From NCBI GenBank assembly GCA_024696005.1, contig JAILHF010000051.1, positions 124,001 through 188,000 on the forward strand: a DNA stretch of 64,000 nucleotides, read 5' to 3'. The notes beneath the pieces are model-generated. The model did no database searches. It was not told the origin of the DNA and was given only the letters and a program-made list of their open reading frames with translations. Source of the DNA: Lachnospiraceae bacterium. GTDB lineage: Bacteria; Bacillota; Clostridia; Lachnospirales; Lachnospiraceae. Below are positions 1 through 9,240 of the stretch, piece after piece. The translations under genes were made by a program, and so were the position numbers. The stretch's first letter is position 1; every line of letters begins with the position of its first letter.

Positions 1-830
1 ATAACAAGAAGAACTGCATCAGCATCATCACCGGTCCGAACATGGCCGGAAAGTCGACCTACATGCGGCAGGTCGCGCTGATCTCGCTGATGTTTCAGAT
101 GGGAAGCTTTGTACCGGCCAGGGAAGCATCGCTGTGCGTGGTCGACCGCATCTTCACACGTGTGGGTGCTTCGGATGATCTGGCCAGCGGCCAGTCGACC
201 TTCATGATCGAGATGAACGAGGTCGCGAACATTCTGAAAAACGCCACGCCGGATTCGCTGCTGATCCTGGATGAGATCGGACGCGGCACTTCGACCTTCG
301 ACGGGCTTTCCATTGCCTGGGCCGTGATCGAACACATCAGCAATAAAAAGCTGCTCGGCGCCAAGACGCTTTTCGCCACGCATTATCACGAGCTGACCGA
401 GCTGGAAGGCAAGATGGATAACGTCAATAACTACTGCATCGCCGTGAAGGAAAAAGGCGACGATATCGTTTTCCTCAGGAAGATCATTCCCGGCGGCGCG
501 GACAAGAGCTACGGGATACAGGTGGCAAGGCTGGCCGGCGTGCCGCAGGAGGTCTGCGACAGGGCGGCACAGATCGTTCTGCAGCTTCTTGACAACGACA
601 TCACCGAGAAGATACAGCAGATCGCGATCCCGGCCGGAGGAAAAAAAGCGGAGGTCCATACCTACGACGATGTGGAACTCGGGCAGATGAGCTTTTTTGA
701 TACCACATCGGACGCGGATATCCTTGAGGAACTTAAGGAACTGGAGATCACGACGCTGACGCCGCTGGAGGCGCTGAATACGCTTTACCATCTGCAGAGC
801 AAGCTGAAGAACCGTTATCGAAAGGATTGA
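1..830 (+). CDS. mutS: DNA mismatch repair protein MutS, C-terminal part (5' end off window)
   Basis: This is the ATPase end of MutS, which binds mismatches as a dimer and recruits MutL. The frame is already open at base 3, so the gene begins upstream of the window. Visible motifs are the Walker A loop ([10 protein letters not shown], about bases 31-60), the Walker B and signature region [16 protein letters not shown], and LATHYHEL-like FATHYHEL. They are followed by the usual C-terminal dimerisation tail ending in [12 protein letters not shown]. The in-frame ATG at base 42 lies inside Walker A and is not a start. mutL follows about 1.6 kb downstream with one unknown gene between, an interrupted form of the common mutS-mutL pair. 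Confidence 0.97.
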   Translation, partial: NKKNCISIITGPNMAGKSTYMRQVALISLMFQMGSFVPAREASLCVVDRIFTRVGASDDLASGQSTFMIEMNEVANILKNATPDSLLILDEIGRGTSTFDGLSIAWAVIEHISNKKLLGAKTLFATHYHELTELEGKMDNVNNYCIAVKEKGDDIVFLRKIIPGGADKSYGIQVARLAGVPQEVCDRAAQIVLQLLDNDITEKIQQIAIPAGGKKAEVHTYDDVELGQMSFFDTTSDADILEELKELEITTLTPLEALNTLYHLQSKLKNRYRKD

Positions 831-855
831 TGAACGGATCGAAATGTGATAAAAT
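827..855 (+). promoter_or_regulatory. Candidate promoter for the gene at 889
   Basis: TTGATG (827-832) and TAAAAT (850-855) are separated by 17 bases. The -35 overlaps the mutS stop codon, so this would give the downstream genes transcription of their own. Seen by eye only. Confidence 0.4.
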
Positions 856-888
856 GTACGTGGATCTGTTGTTCGGAGAGGTGAGAAC

Positions 889-2397
889 ATGGCACTGTTT
901 AATCGATTGAAATCCAACGGCCAACCTGCCGGTCAACCCGTCAGTACACCGATCGCGGCACCCAAAGAGCCTGCCGTCGAGGAACTGCCGGAACTTGATT
1001 TTCTGAAGAATGCCCCCGAACCGTCGCCGGAGGCGGCTGCACCTGCGCCTGTGCCCGCCGGCTACGTGTCCGAGCCGATCCCCGCGCTGCCGGGGGTGGG
1101 AAATCCGCAGGTCAATACGTCTGCGGGCGCTCCGTCGGCTAATCCGTCGGTCAATCCGTCATCGGATTCCCCGGCCAGGGTCACGCCGGCCAAGCCTGTT
1201 TCGGTTTCTCCCGTGCTCAAGGATACGCAGGTATCGGCAGTACTGGATACCCAATATACAACGATGGATCCGCTCACGGCGGAAGTGAAATATGCCAGCC
1301 CGACGGCGCAGAGCCTGATGCGCGCCGCGGAGGAAGGGCTGGATGCGGCACCGGCAGGAACAGCAGCTCCTTCCGGACCTGCTTCGGCTTTCTTAAGGAG
1401 AGTTTCCGGACCTGCAGGAACGGCGACGCCTTCCGGGCCCGCTTCGGCTTTCCTTGCCGGAAGCGCAGCAACGGCCCCTCAGCCTGCTCCGGCATTGTCG
1501 GCGCAGATCCCCACGCCGGCTGTGCATTCGACGGCTGCAGTGGAGTTTCACAGTTCTGCGCCCACATCAAATACGACTTTGCCGCGTTCGGGCCCGGCGG
1601 TAGCAAGACCCGTCCCGACGTCGGCCACGCATCTTCAGGCTGCGCCTGCACAGGCTATCGTCATGTCTGCTCCGGAAAGCAAGACGGCGCCTGCCGTACA
1701 GGCTCCGGCGGAAAATGCAGCACAGCCTGCTTCGGAAGAAGCGAAAAGCGCAGCTCCCGAAAAGAAAGAAAGCAAGCCCGACGTTCCGGTAAAGCGTACC
1801 AGTACGTTGTTTGCTTCCGTCATGATGCCGGTCGGAAACGATCCCGAAACATCCGCCGATAAGAAGGCGGAGAGCGAAGCTGCTGCCGGGCCGGCAGCCG
1901 AAAAGCCGGCAGAAGAAGCGAAACCCGCCGAAGAAGCAAAGCCTGCAGAGGCAGCCACTCCCGCAGCGGAAGAAGCAAAGCCTGCAGAGGCAGCTGTTTC
2001 TGCGGCAGAAGAAAACAAGGAAAAAGACAGTAAGCAGGAGCCGGCTTCCGCGGAAGCTGCAGCTGAGCAGGCCGGTCCCGAAGAGAATAAGACGGAAAAC
2101 AGGGAAGCGGCACCCGCTGCACGCGAGATCCGGAGGCCGGAAGGCTTTGTGCCGGATCCTTCGGCGCGCGTCTGGTCGATCTCGGAGATCAAGGTCAGCC
2201 CCGTTCCGATCCCCGGTCTTTCCATCCCGACGCAGTACAGTCCGCTGATCTTAAACAGCGAGAATCCTCCCGTGATCACGGTAAGCCGCACGGGCGGGAA
2301 TTTCCTCGCAACGGACCGCCTGCACAATATTTCTGCTGTCGGGCCCGATGAATACGAGGCGTTAAAGGAATTGATGCGCCTGTACGGGGTGTTCTGA
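889..2397 (+). CDS. Pro/Ala-rich low-complexity protein of unknown function
   Basis: I do not recognise this gene. The 502-residue product starts at an ATG with a good ribosome site (GGAGAGGTGAGAAC). It has no signal peptide or membrane segment. Residues about 20-400 are dominated by Pro, Ala, Ser, Glu and Lys, with internal repeats: PAGTA(A/T)PSGPASAFL occurs twice near residues 156-190, and EEAKPAEAA occurs twice near residues 348-370. Only the last 80 or so residues (from about GFVPDPSARVW) look like an ordered domain. The layout suggests a long disordered linker carrying a small C-terminal module. It sits between mutS and mutL, which hints at a possible link to mismatch repair, but nothing in the sequence shows it. 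Confidence 0.8.
   Translation: MALFNRLKSNGQPAGQPVSTPIAAPKEPAVEELPELDFLKNAPEPSPEAAAPAPVPAGYVSEPIPALPGVGNPQVNTSAGAPSANPSVNPSSDSPARVTPAKPVSVSPVLKDTQVSAVLDTQYTTMDPLTAEVKYASPTAQSLMRAAEEGLDAAPAGTAAPSGPASAFLRRVSGPAGTATPSGPASAFLAGSAATAPQPAPALSAQIPTPAVHSTAAVEFHSSAPTSNTTLPRSGPAVARPVPTSATHLQAAPAQAIVMSAPESKTAPAVQAPAENAAQPASEEAKSAAPEKKESKPDVPVKRTSTLFASVMMPVGNDPETSADKKAESEAAAGPAAEKPAEEAKPAEEAKPAEAATPAAEEAKPAEAAVSAAEENKEKDSKQEPASAEAAAEQAGPEENKTENREAAPAAREIRRPEGFVPDPSARVWSISEIKVSPVPIPGLSIPTQYSPLILNSENPPVITVSRTGGNFLATDRLHNISAVGPDEYEALKELMRLYGVF
1930..1994 (+). repeat. 26-bp direct repeat inside the Pro/Ala-rich gene
   Basis: A 26-base unit encoding EEAKPAEAA is present at 1930-1955 and again at 1969-1994 with no difference between copies. 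Recent slippage or unequal recombination would explain it, and copy number may vary between strains. Confidence 0.85.
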
Positions 2398-2427
2398 TCC
2401 TGCTTTGTCTTTCAGGCCAGATTTGAG

Positions 2428-4431
2428 ATGCAGACGATACAGGTTTTGGACAATCATACGATCGATCAGATCGCGGCCGGCGAGGTAGTGGAGCGCCCTG
2501 CCAGCATCGTAAAGGAACTGGTGGAAAACGCCATGGACGCCGGCGCGGATTCCGTGACCGTCGAGATACGGGGCGGAGGGATCGATTTCATACGTGTTAC
2601 GGATAATGGCTGCGGGATCGGCGGAGACGAGATCCCCGTGGCTTTTCTTCGTCACGCAACTTCCAAGATCCGGGACATCAGCGATCTGGAGCATCTGCAT
2701 TCCATGGGCTTTCGGGGGGAAGCACTGGCATCGATCGCATCCGTGTGCAAACTGCGCATGATCACCAAAAGGCCCGGCGAACTGATGGGGCACAAGTATG
2801 AGCTCGACGGCGGGAAGGATCCCGTGCTGGAAGAGATCGGTGCTCCGGACGGGACCACGGTGATCGCCGCGCATCTTTTCTTTAATACTCCTGTCAGAAG
2901 AAAATTCCTGAAATCGGCGACCGCGGAAGGAAATGCCATCGCGGAGCTGATGGAACGCCTGGCCCTCGGTCGGCCCGACATTTCCTTTAAGTTCGTACAG
3001 AACGGAAATACCCGTTTCATGACCAGCGGAAGCGGTGACCTGAAAGAGGTGATCCACCGCATATACGGACGGGAAGCCGTCCGCAGCGTGGTCCCGGTGT
3101 CCAGGGAGGTCGACGGGATACGGATCGACGGCTATCTGGGCACGCCGTCAATGAACCGTCCGAACCGGAATTTTGAAAACTATTTCCTGAACAGCCGCTA
3201 TATCAAGAGCGACCTGGTTTCCCGCAGCATCGAAGAAGGCTACAAAGGCTACATGATGCAGCATAAGTTCCCGTTCTGTGTGCTTCACATACAGATCGAC
3301 AGCACCTGCATCGACGTGAACGTGCATCCCTCCAAGATGGACGTGCGCTTCCACGACAGGGAAGGCGTGTTCAACAGCCTTTGTGAGACGGTGGCCGCCG
3401 CTTTGCATGATCGGGAGATGATCCCGGAAAGCCTTCTGGATGAGCCGGAAAAGGGCAAGCGGGAAAAAGCGCTTTCCGCGCCCGAGCCTTTTGAAACGAA
3501 GCGCCGGGAAGAGGAAGAGCGGGAGCCTTACCCGCAGCCTGCGGCCGCGGATGTGGATGCCGCGGATGAAGAAACGGTGGCTGACGGCGGTAGCCTTGAA
3601 AAAAGTGCCGGTCCCGAAGAAGGCGGAGCGGGTGAAAGCTCCGAAAAAAGCGTAAGCCGCGAAAACCGCGACATCTTCGACATCCGTTTTGATGACGAGA
3701 GCGGGGATGCGCAGGTCGAGGAATTCCAAAGCACGGAAGAGGTTCGGGAGGCGCCGCATGCAAAGAGCGAAAGCGTGCCCGAAGATCCCTATAAAAACGC
3801 GAAGCAGCTGGAAATGCTCCCGAAGGAGCGCGTGATCTCGGCCGTCGCAAGAAAGCAGTACCGGCTGATCGGCTGCATTTTCAACACCTATTGGATGTTT
3901 TCCTGGCAGGACAAGCTGTATTTTGTCGACCAGCATGCCGCACACGAAAAGGTCCGCTACGAGCACCTCATGGCGCAGTATGAGGCGCGCAAGGTCTATG
4001 TTCAGCAGCTTGCGCCTCCGATCATCCTGTCCCTGTCACCCACCGAGACCGACACGCTGCGCGAATACCGTTCCTGCTTTGAAGAACTGGGCTTTGCGAC
4101 CGAAGACTTCGGCGGCAGCGAGATCGCGATCAGCTCTGTCCCGATGGAACTGTACCGCAAGGATCCCAAAACCCTCTTTCTCGAGATCTTAAACGACCTT
4201 TCCCTGAAGGGAACGAGAAATGCGCCGAACGTGATCGACCGCGTCCTGGCCACCATGGCCTGCAAAGGCGCCGTAAAGGGCGGGGATGTGATCAGTGCCG
4301 AAGAGATGGATGCCGTGCTGGATGAGCTGCTTACCCTGAAGAACCCGTACCATTGCCCGCACGGGCGGCCGACGATCTTTTCGATGAGCCGCAGCGAGCT
4401 GGAACGCAAATTCAAGAGGATCGTGAATTGA
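2428..4431 (+). CDS. mutL: DNA mismatch repair protein MutL with endonuclease motif
   Basis: MutL is the GHKL ATPase that couples mismatch recognition by MutS to strand incision. The N-terminal half has the family motifs IAAGEVVERPAS, ENAMDAGA, DNGCGI and GFRGEALASI. A charged, low-complexity linker covers roughly residues 330-455. The C-terminal part carries DQHAAHEKVRYE at about residue 501, the metal-binding motif of MutL proteins that nick DNA, plus ACKGAVKGGD and CPHGRPT, which complete that site. This organism therefore probably uses intrinsic MutL incision rather than MutH. The gene ends by overlapping the TTG start of miaA. Confidence 0.97.
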   Translation: MQTIQVLDNHTIDQIAAGEVVERPASIVKELVENAMDAGADSVTVEIRGGGIDFIRVTDNGCGIGGDEIPVAFLRHATSKIRDISDLEHLHSMGFRGEALASIASVCKLRMITKRPGELMGHKYELDGGKDPVLEEIGAPDGTTVIAAHLFFNTPVRRKFLKSATAEGNAIAELMERLALGRPDISFKFVQNGNTRFMTSGSGDLKEVIHRIYGREAVRSVVPVSREVDGIRIDGYLGTPSMNRPNRNFENYFLNSRYIKSDLVSRSIEEGYKGYMMQHKFPFCVLHIQIDSTCIDVNVHPSKMDVRFHDREGVFNSLCETVAAALHDREMIPESLLDEPEKGKREKALSAPEPFETKRREEEEREPYPQPAAADVDAADEETVADGGSLEKSAGPEEGGAGESSEKSVSRENRDIFDIRFDDESGDAQVEEFQSTEEVREAPHAKSESVPEDPYKNAKQLEMLPKERVISAVARKQYRLIGCIFNTYWMFSWQDKLYFVDQHAAHEKVRYEHLMAQYEARKVYVQQLAPPIILSLSPTETDTLREYRSCFEELGFATEDFGGSEIAISSVPMELYRKDPKTLFLEILNDLSLKGTRNAPNVIDRVLATMACKGAVKGGDVISAEEMDAVLDELLTLKNPYHCPHGRPTIFSMSRSELERKFKRIVN

Positions 4432-5369
4432 AGCCGCTGGTCATCGTGGGCGGGCCCACGGCAACGGGAAAGAGCGCGGCGGCGATCGCTCTGGCAAAAA
4501 AGATCGACGGAGAGGTGATCAGTGCCGACTCCGTCCAGATATACCGCGGCCTGGACATCGGTTCCGCCAAGATCACGGAAGAAGAGATGCAGGGGGTTCC
4601 GCATCATCTGATCGATGCCCTGGAACCGGAGGAGCCCTTCAACATCACGGTCTTTCAGCGCATGGCGAAGGAAGCGATCGATGCGATCCATGAAAGCGGC
4701 CGCATCCCCATCCTTTGCGGCGGGACCGGGTTTTACATCCAGTCCGTGCTTTACGACATCGTCTTTTCCGAAGAGGAGACGGATCTTTCTTACCGTGCGG
4801 AACTGGAGAAGAAAGCCGAAAGCGAAGAAGGCCGCAGGGAACTCTATGAGGAACTGAGGCGCATCGATCCGGACTCCTGTGAAGCCATCCACGAAAACAA
4901 CAGCAAACGGGTGATCCGGGCACTTACGTTCTTTAAGGAGACCGGAACGCCGATCTCGCGCCACAATGCGGAGCAGCGCCTGCGGAAACCGGCTTATGAC
5001 TGCTGCTTTTTTGTGCTGACGGATGAAAGGGCGGCGCTTTACCGGCGCATCGACGCGCGTGTTGACAAGATGTTCGAACAGGGACTGGTCGAAGAGGTCC
5101 GTGCCCTGATGCAGCGCGGCGTCCCCCGGAACGCGACTTCGATGCAGGGGCTGGGATATAAGGAGACATGGGCTTATCTGGCCGGCGAATGCAGCCTGGA
5201 AGAAGCCGTTTATGAGATCAAAAGGGATACCAGGCATTTTGCGAAGCGGCAGATCACCTGGTTCAAACGGGAGCCGGATGCGATCTGGCTTGACCGCGGC
5301 AGCTTTGCGGATCCGGAAAGCGGGATCCTTGAAGCGATGCTTGCCGAAACGGAAAGGATAAAGAAATGA
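4428..5369 (+). CDS. miaA: tRNA dimethylallyltransferase MiaA
   Basis: MiaA adds a dimethylallyl group to A37 of tRNAs reading UNN codons. The N-terminal P-loop is GPTATGKS (residues 9-16), followed by DSVQIYRGLDIGSAK and GGTGFYIQS, all typical of the family. The frame is open further upstream, but I place the start at the TTG at 4428. It gives the normal length (313 residues), is preceded by AGAGGA seven bases away, and overlaps the mutL stop as TTGA. That overlap implies translational coupling to mutL. The 3' end overlaps the next gene as ATGA. Confidence 0.95.
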   Translation: MKPLVIVGGPTATGKSAAAIALAKKIDGEVISADSVQIYRGLDIGSAKITEEEMQGVPHHLIDALEPEEPFNITVFQRMAKEAIDAIHESGRIPILCGGTGFYIQSVLYDIVFSEEETDLSYRAELEKKAESEEGRRELYEELRRIDPDSCEAIHENNSKRVIRALTFFKETGTPISRHNAEQRLRKPAYDCCFFVLTDERAALYRRIDARVDKMFEQGLVEEVRALMQRGVPRNATSMQGLGYKETWAYLAGECSLEEAVYEIKRDTRHFAKRQITWFKREPDAIWLDRGSFADPESGILEAMLAETERIKK

Positions 5370-6667
5370 GCATGAGAACGGAACAATACGGGCGGATGGG
5401 CCTGGATAAGGATGTGATCGAACTCGGAGAGCGCGTGCGCGCCGAACTGGAAGAGCGCTTCCGTGCCCTCGATGAGATGGCGGAATACAACCAGCTGAAG
5501 GTGCTGGATGCGATGCAGCGCCACCAGGTCAGCGAAGCCTGCCTGCTGGGAAGCACGGGCTACGGCTATAACGATCTGGGACGCGATACACTGGAAGCCG
5601 TATACGCGGATGTCTTCCGGGCGGAGGATGCCCTTGTGCGGCCGCAGATCACCTGCGGGACCCATGCCCTGGCTTTGGCACTGATGAGCAATCTTCGCCC
5701 CGGCGATGAGCTCCTTAGTCCGGCCGGCAAGCCTTACGATACCCTCGAGGAAGTGATCGGCATCCGGGATGAGGGGAACGGGCACTCGAGCGGCTCCCTG
5801 AAGGAATACGGGATCAGTTACCGCCAGGTGGAGCTTCTGGAAGACGGCTCTTTCGATTATCCGGCCATCAGGGATGCGATCAATGAAAAGACCCGGATGG
5901 TGACGATACAGCGCTCGAAGGGCTACCAGACGAGACCTTCCTGGTCCGTGGAACAGATCGGCGAGCTGATCGCCTTTATCCGTTCGGTCAAGCCTTCCCT
6001 TACGATCATGGTGGATAACTGTTACGGTGAATTCGTGCAGGAGCGTGAGCCTGTGGAAATGGGCGCGGACCTTGCGGTGGGATCCCTGATCAAAAACCCC
6101 GGAGGCGGCCTTTGCGCCTGCGGCGGCTACATCGTCGGAAAGAAGGAATGCGTGGAAAATGCAGCATACCGCCTTACCTCCCCGGGGCTCGGGAAGGAAG
6201 TGGGGGCTTCGCTTACCACCCTGCCTTCGTTTTACCAGGGATTGTTCATGGCACCCTGCGTGACCGCATCGGCCGTGAAAACGGCGATCTTTGCAGCGAA
6301 CATCTATGAAAGGCTCGGCTTTTTCGTGCTCCCGAACGGGACGGAGCCGCGCAACGACATCATACAGGCCGTGACGCTCGGCAGTCCCGAGAAGCTCTGC
6401 GCCTTTTGCGAAGGGATACAGGCGGCTGCACCGGTGGACAGCCATGTACGGCCCGAACCCTGGCCCATGCCGGGCTACGATGCCAATGTCATCATGGCGG
6501 CCGGTGCCTTTGTCTCCGGCTCTTCGATCGAGCTTTCCGCGGACGGCCCGCTGAAAGAGCCCTACAATGTCTATTTTCAGGGCGGACTGAGCTTTTACCA
6601 CGGTGCGCTCGGGATCTTAAAGAGCGTGCAAAGCCTGAAGGAACGCTGCGGTCTGAAGATAAACTGA
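5366..6667 (+). CDS. PLP-dependent methionine gamma-lyase-like protein (YnbB family)
   Basis: This 433-residue protein belongs to the fold-type I PLP family often annotated as 'methionine gamma-lyase family' or 'aluminium resistance protein' (B. subtilis YnbB). The probable PLP-binding lysine is K243 in GSLIKNPGGG. Other features are the early STGYGYND segment, the cofactor-facing TCGTHALA motif and the MVDNCYGEF segment that would hold the aspartate contacting the pyridine nitrogen. The true substrate of this subgroup is not established to my knowledge. The start ATG overlaps the miaA stop, matching the conserved miaA-ynbB neighbourhood in Firmicutes. Confidence 0.9.
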   Translation: MSMRTEQYGRMGLDKDVIELGERVRAELEERFRALDEMAEYNQLKVLDAMQRHQVSEACLLGSTGYGYNDLGRDTLEAVYADVFRAEDALVRPQITCGTHALALALMSNLRPGDELLSPAGKPYDTLEEVIGIRDEGNGHSSGSLKEYGISYRQVELLEDGSFDYPAIRDAINEKTRMVTIQRSKGYQTRPSWSVEQIGELIAFIRSVKPSLTIMVDNCYGEFVQEREPVEMGADLAVGSLIKNPGGGLCACGGYIVGKKECVENAAYRLTSPGLGKEVGASLTTLPSFYQGLFMAPCVTASAVKTAIFAANIYERLGFFVLPNGTEPRNDIIQAVTLGSPEKLCAFCEGIQAAAPVDSHVRPEPWPMPGYDANVIMAAGAFVSGSSIELSADGPLKEPYNVYFQGGLSFYHGALGILKSVQSLKERCGLKIN

Positions 6668-6696
6668 TTGAAAACAGAAGCCTTTTATGGTAAAAT
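6668..6696 (+). promoter_or_regulatory. Promoter of the mre/rod cluster
   Basis: TTGAAA (6668-6673), a 17-base spacer and TAAAAT (6691-6696), starting right after the preceding stop codon. It would drive mreB and probably the genes through rodA. Confidence 0.6.
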
Positions 6697-6744
6697 ATTT
6701 GCGCCGCGAGTGCGGAACTTATAGTGATTCGGAGGATTGCGCCA

Positions 6745-7752
6745 TTGAGCATCAATGCATTCGGGATCGATCTGGGATCCAGCAACATAAAGATATATAA
6801 CGGTATCGATGATACCTATTTCATGGAAAAGAACATGATCGCCATCGAGGGCAGGGACAGCCTCTTTGCCTACGGGGACTCGGCTTTTGACATGTACGAG
6901 AAGGCGCCGGACAATATCAACATCTCGTTTCCGGTGGCGAACGGCGTGATCGCGGATATCAAGAACATGGATACGCTGATCCACTATTTCATAAGCGATC
7001 TTTCCCACGGGAGCGTGCGCCCGGCCGACTATTACATTGCCGTGCCGACCGACGTGACCGAGGTGGAGCGCATGGCGTTCTGCGATCTGATCCGTGACAG
7101 CAACGTGAAGGCAAGACGTGTGCTCACGGTTGAAAAGGCCCTTGCCGACGGCCTGGGCATGGACATCGATGTAAAGACTTCGCAGGGCGTGCTGGTCGTG
7201 GATGTGGGTTTTGATACCACGGAGATCTCGCTGCTTTCGCTCGGAGGCATCGTCCTGAGCCGCCTGATCAAGGTGGGCGGGCTGAAGTTTGACGAGGCCA
7301 TCAAGGCAACTGTCCGCAAGGAATACAACCTGGTCATCGGATCGAAGACGGCCGAAAAGCTCAAGATCGCGATGCGCGAAGTGGAAGAGCAGAACAAGAA
7401 TGCCATCGTGTACGGGCGCGACATCGTGATGGGTCTGCCCGTTGAGAAGGAAATATCGACCAAGCTGGTCTTTTCCTGCCTGAAAGAGCATTTTGACGTG
7501 ATCATCGACAACATCCGCCAGATCCTCGAGCGCACGCCGCCCGAGCTCGGCGCCGACATCTACCGCCACGGGATCTATCTGACCGGCGGCGGCAGCCAGG
7601 TGGGGCATCTGGCCGAGATGATCAGCCGCAGCACCGGTCTGGGCGTGAATGTGAACGACGAGCCCATCGCCACGGTCGTGAAGGGGCTTTATACGATCAT
7701 GCACGAATCACGCTTCGCATCGCTGGCGACCTCCCTGACAAACGGGAAGTAA
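6745..7752 (+). CDS. mreB: Rod shape-determining actin homologue MreB
   Basis: MreB forms membrane-associated filaments that direct lateral wall synthesis. The protein has the actin-family phosphate loops (GIDLGSSNIKIYNG at the N-terminus, VVDVGFDTTEIS mid-protein) and the adenosine loop LTGGGSQVGHL. I take the TTG at 6745 as start: CGGAGG at 6730-6735 sits nine bases upstream and the protein then begins MSINAFGIDLGSS, as expected for the family; a GTG at 6724 is less likely because it precedes the ribosome site. The N-terminus lacks an obvious amphipathic helix. The next genes, mreC and mreD, confirm the assignment over the related ParM-like actins. Confidence 0.93.
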   Translation: MSINAFGIDLGSSNIKIYNGIDDTYFMEKNMIAIEGRDSLFAYGDSAFDMYEKAPDNINISFPVANGVIADIKNMDTLIHYFISDLSHGSVRPADYYIAVPTDVTEVERMAFCDLIRDSNVKARRVLTVEKALADGLGMDIDVKTSQGVLVVDVGFDTTEISLLSLGGIVLSRLIKVGGLKFDEAIKATVRKEYNLVIGSKTAEKLKIAMREVEEQNKNAIVYGRDIVMGLPVEKEISTKLVFSCLKEHFDVIIDNIRQILERTPPELGADIYRHGIYLTGGGSQVGHLAEMISRSTGLGVNVNDEPIATVVKGLYTIMHESRFASLATSLTNGK

Positions 7753-7758
7753 GCAGGC

Positions 7759-8625
7759 ATGAGCCCGATCGTCCGCAAAAAGGAGGAGAAGAAAAAGATC
7801 CCTCCGAAATATCTGCTCCTGATCTTTACGCTTCTGTGCGCGCTGCTCATGTTTCTCAGCTATACGCAGGATCTGCCTTTTGAAATCGCATCCGACGCTG
7901 CCGGTACAGTGATCACGCCGTTCCAGCAGGGGATCACGCGGATCGGAGGCGCGATCGTTGCTTTTATCGAGGAACAGCATTCCATTGAGGAGCTGAAGGC
8001 AGAGAACGCAAGGCTGCAGGAAGAGATCGACGAGCTTTCCCGTGAGAACGCGCAGCTGATGCAGGACCATTACGAGCTGACCAACTTAAGGGAGCTCTAT
8101 GAACTCGACAGCAGTTACGCAGATTATGAAAAGACCGGCGCGAAGATCATCGCGGCCGGAGAGGGCAACCGCTTTAATTCTTTCATCATCGACAAGGGAA
8201 AGGATGACGGCATCGAAAAAGACATGAACGTGATCGCCGGCTCGGGCCTGGTCGGCATTGTTGCGGAGGTCGGGAAGAACTGGTCACGCGTCAATGCGAT
8301 CATTTCGGACGGCTTTCATGTGAGCGCCGCGGTACTGCACACGCAGGATCATCTGATCGTGTCCGGCGACATGGAACTGATGCGGCAGGGCATGATCCGT
8401 TTTTCACAGCTTTCCGACAAGGACCGGAAGGTCAGGATCGGAGACAAAGTGGTCACTTCGGATATCAGCGACAGATACCTTCCCGGCATTCTGATCGGCT
8501 ATATTGCGGGCATCGATACGGATCCCAACCAGCTGATGCGCTCCGGCAAGATCACGCCGGTCGTGGATTTTGAACATCTGACTGATGTGCTGGTGATCAC
8601 GCAGAAGAAGGAAGTTTTGGAGTAG
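7759..8625 (+). CDS. mreC: Rod shape-determining protein MreC
   Basis: MreC links the cytoplasmic MreB filament to PBP2 and RodA outside the membrane. The 288-residue protein has a short basic N-terminus, one membrane helix at about residues 14-32, a coiled coil at about 75-110 (EELKAENARLQEEIDELSRE) and the beta-barrel domain to the end. The start is six bases after the mreB stop, with only a weak ribosome site, so coupling to mreB is likely. Confidence 0.95.
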   Translation: MSPIVRKKEEKKKIPPKYLLLIFTLLCALLMFLSYTQDLPFEIASDAAGTVITPFQQGITRIGGAIVAFIEEQHSIEELKAENARLQEEIDELSRENAQLMQDHYELTNLRELYELDSSYADYEKTGAKIIAAGEGNRFNSFIIDKGKDDGIEKDMNVIAGSGLVGIVAEVGKNWSRVNAIISDGFHVSAAVLHTQDHLIVSGDMELMRQGMIRFSQLSDKDRKVRIGDKVVTSDISDRYLPGILIGYIAGIDTDPNQLMRSGKITPVVDFEHLTDVLVITQKKEVLE

Positions 8626-8631
8626 AGCGTT

Positions 8632-9225
8632 TTGGAGATCGATCTCGTTGAAGTAAAGAAACATCTTACGGGCATTGTGGCCGTTTTTCTCTTTTATCTC
8701 CTGCAGAGCAGTGTCTTCCGGGGGCTTGCTCTTCACGGCACGGTCCCGAATCTTTTGCTGATCCTCGTCTGTTCTTACGGCTATCTGCGCGGAGAACGGA
8801 GCGCGATGTGGACCGGCTTTTTCTGCGGCCTTCTCCTGGACATTTTTACGATGGACGTGCTCGGGATGTATGCCCTGATCTTTGTTTATGTCGGTTTTCT
8901 GGCGGGGCAGACGCATTCCCGCTTTGAAACCCTGGAATTCCGCATTCCCCTGGCGGCGGTCCTGATCGGAGAGTCGCTGGTATGCCTGGCGGAGTATCTG
9001 TTCTTTTACCTGCTGTACGGGGAGCTGGATTTTCCGGCTTATCTGAAAAGCCATATGCTGCCGGAGCTGGTGGCGACGCTTTTGCTCGCGATCCCGGTCT
9101 ATCCGTTTTTGCTCTGGCTGGAAGAGCGTTTTGTCAAGGTGGATCCGGACGAGCGCAAAAAGCAGGAAGCATGGAATGTTGCCGATCTGGCCGAAGCGGA
9201 CCGGAATAGCGGTAACGATCTGTAA
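8632..9225 (+). CDS. mreD: Rod shape-determining protein MreD
   Basis: MreD is a small integral membrane protein of the elongasome. The 197-residue product has several hydrophobic helices, including VAVFLFYLLQSSVF and LLLILVCSYGYL. The C-terminal tail is charged and cytoplasmic. It starts with TTG, preceded by GGAG at 8619-8622 within the end of mreC. Identification rests on membrane topology plus position between mreC and the PBP2 gene, because MreD sequences are poorly conserved. Confidence 0.9.
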   Translation: MEIDLVEVKKHLTGIVAVFLFYLLQSSVFRGLALHGTVPNLLLILVCSYGYLRGERSAMWTGFFCGLLLDIFTMDVLGMYALIFVYVGFLAGQTHSRFETLEFRIPLAAVLIGESLVCLAEYLFFYLLYGELDFPAYLKSHMLPELVATLLLAIPVYPFLLWLEERFVKVDPDERKKQEAWNVADLAEADRNSGNDL

Positions 9226-9240
9226 GAAGGAATAACGAAA

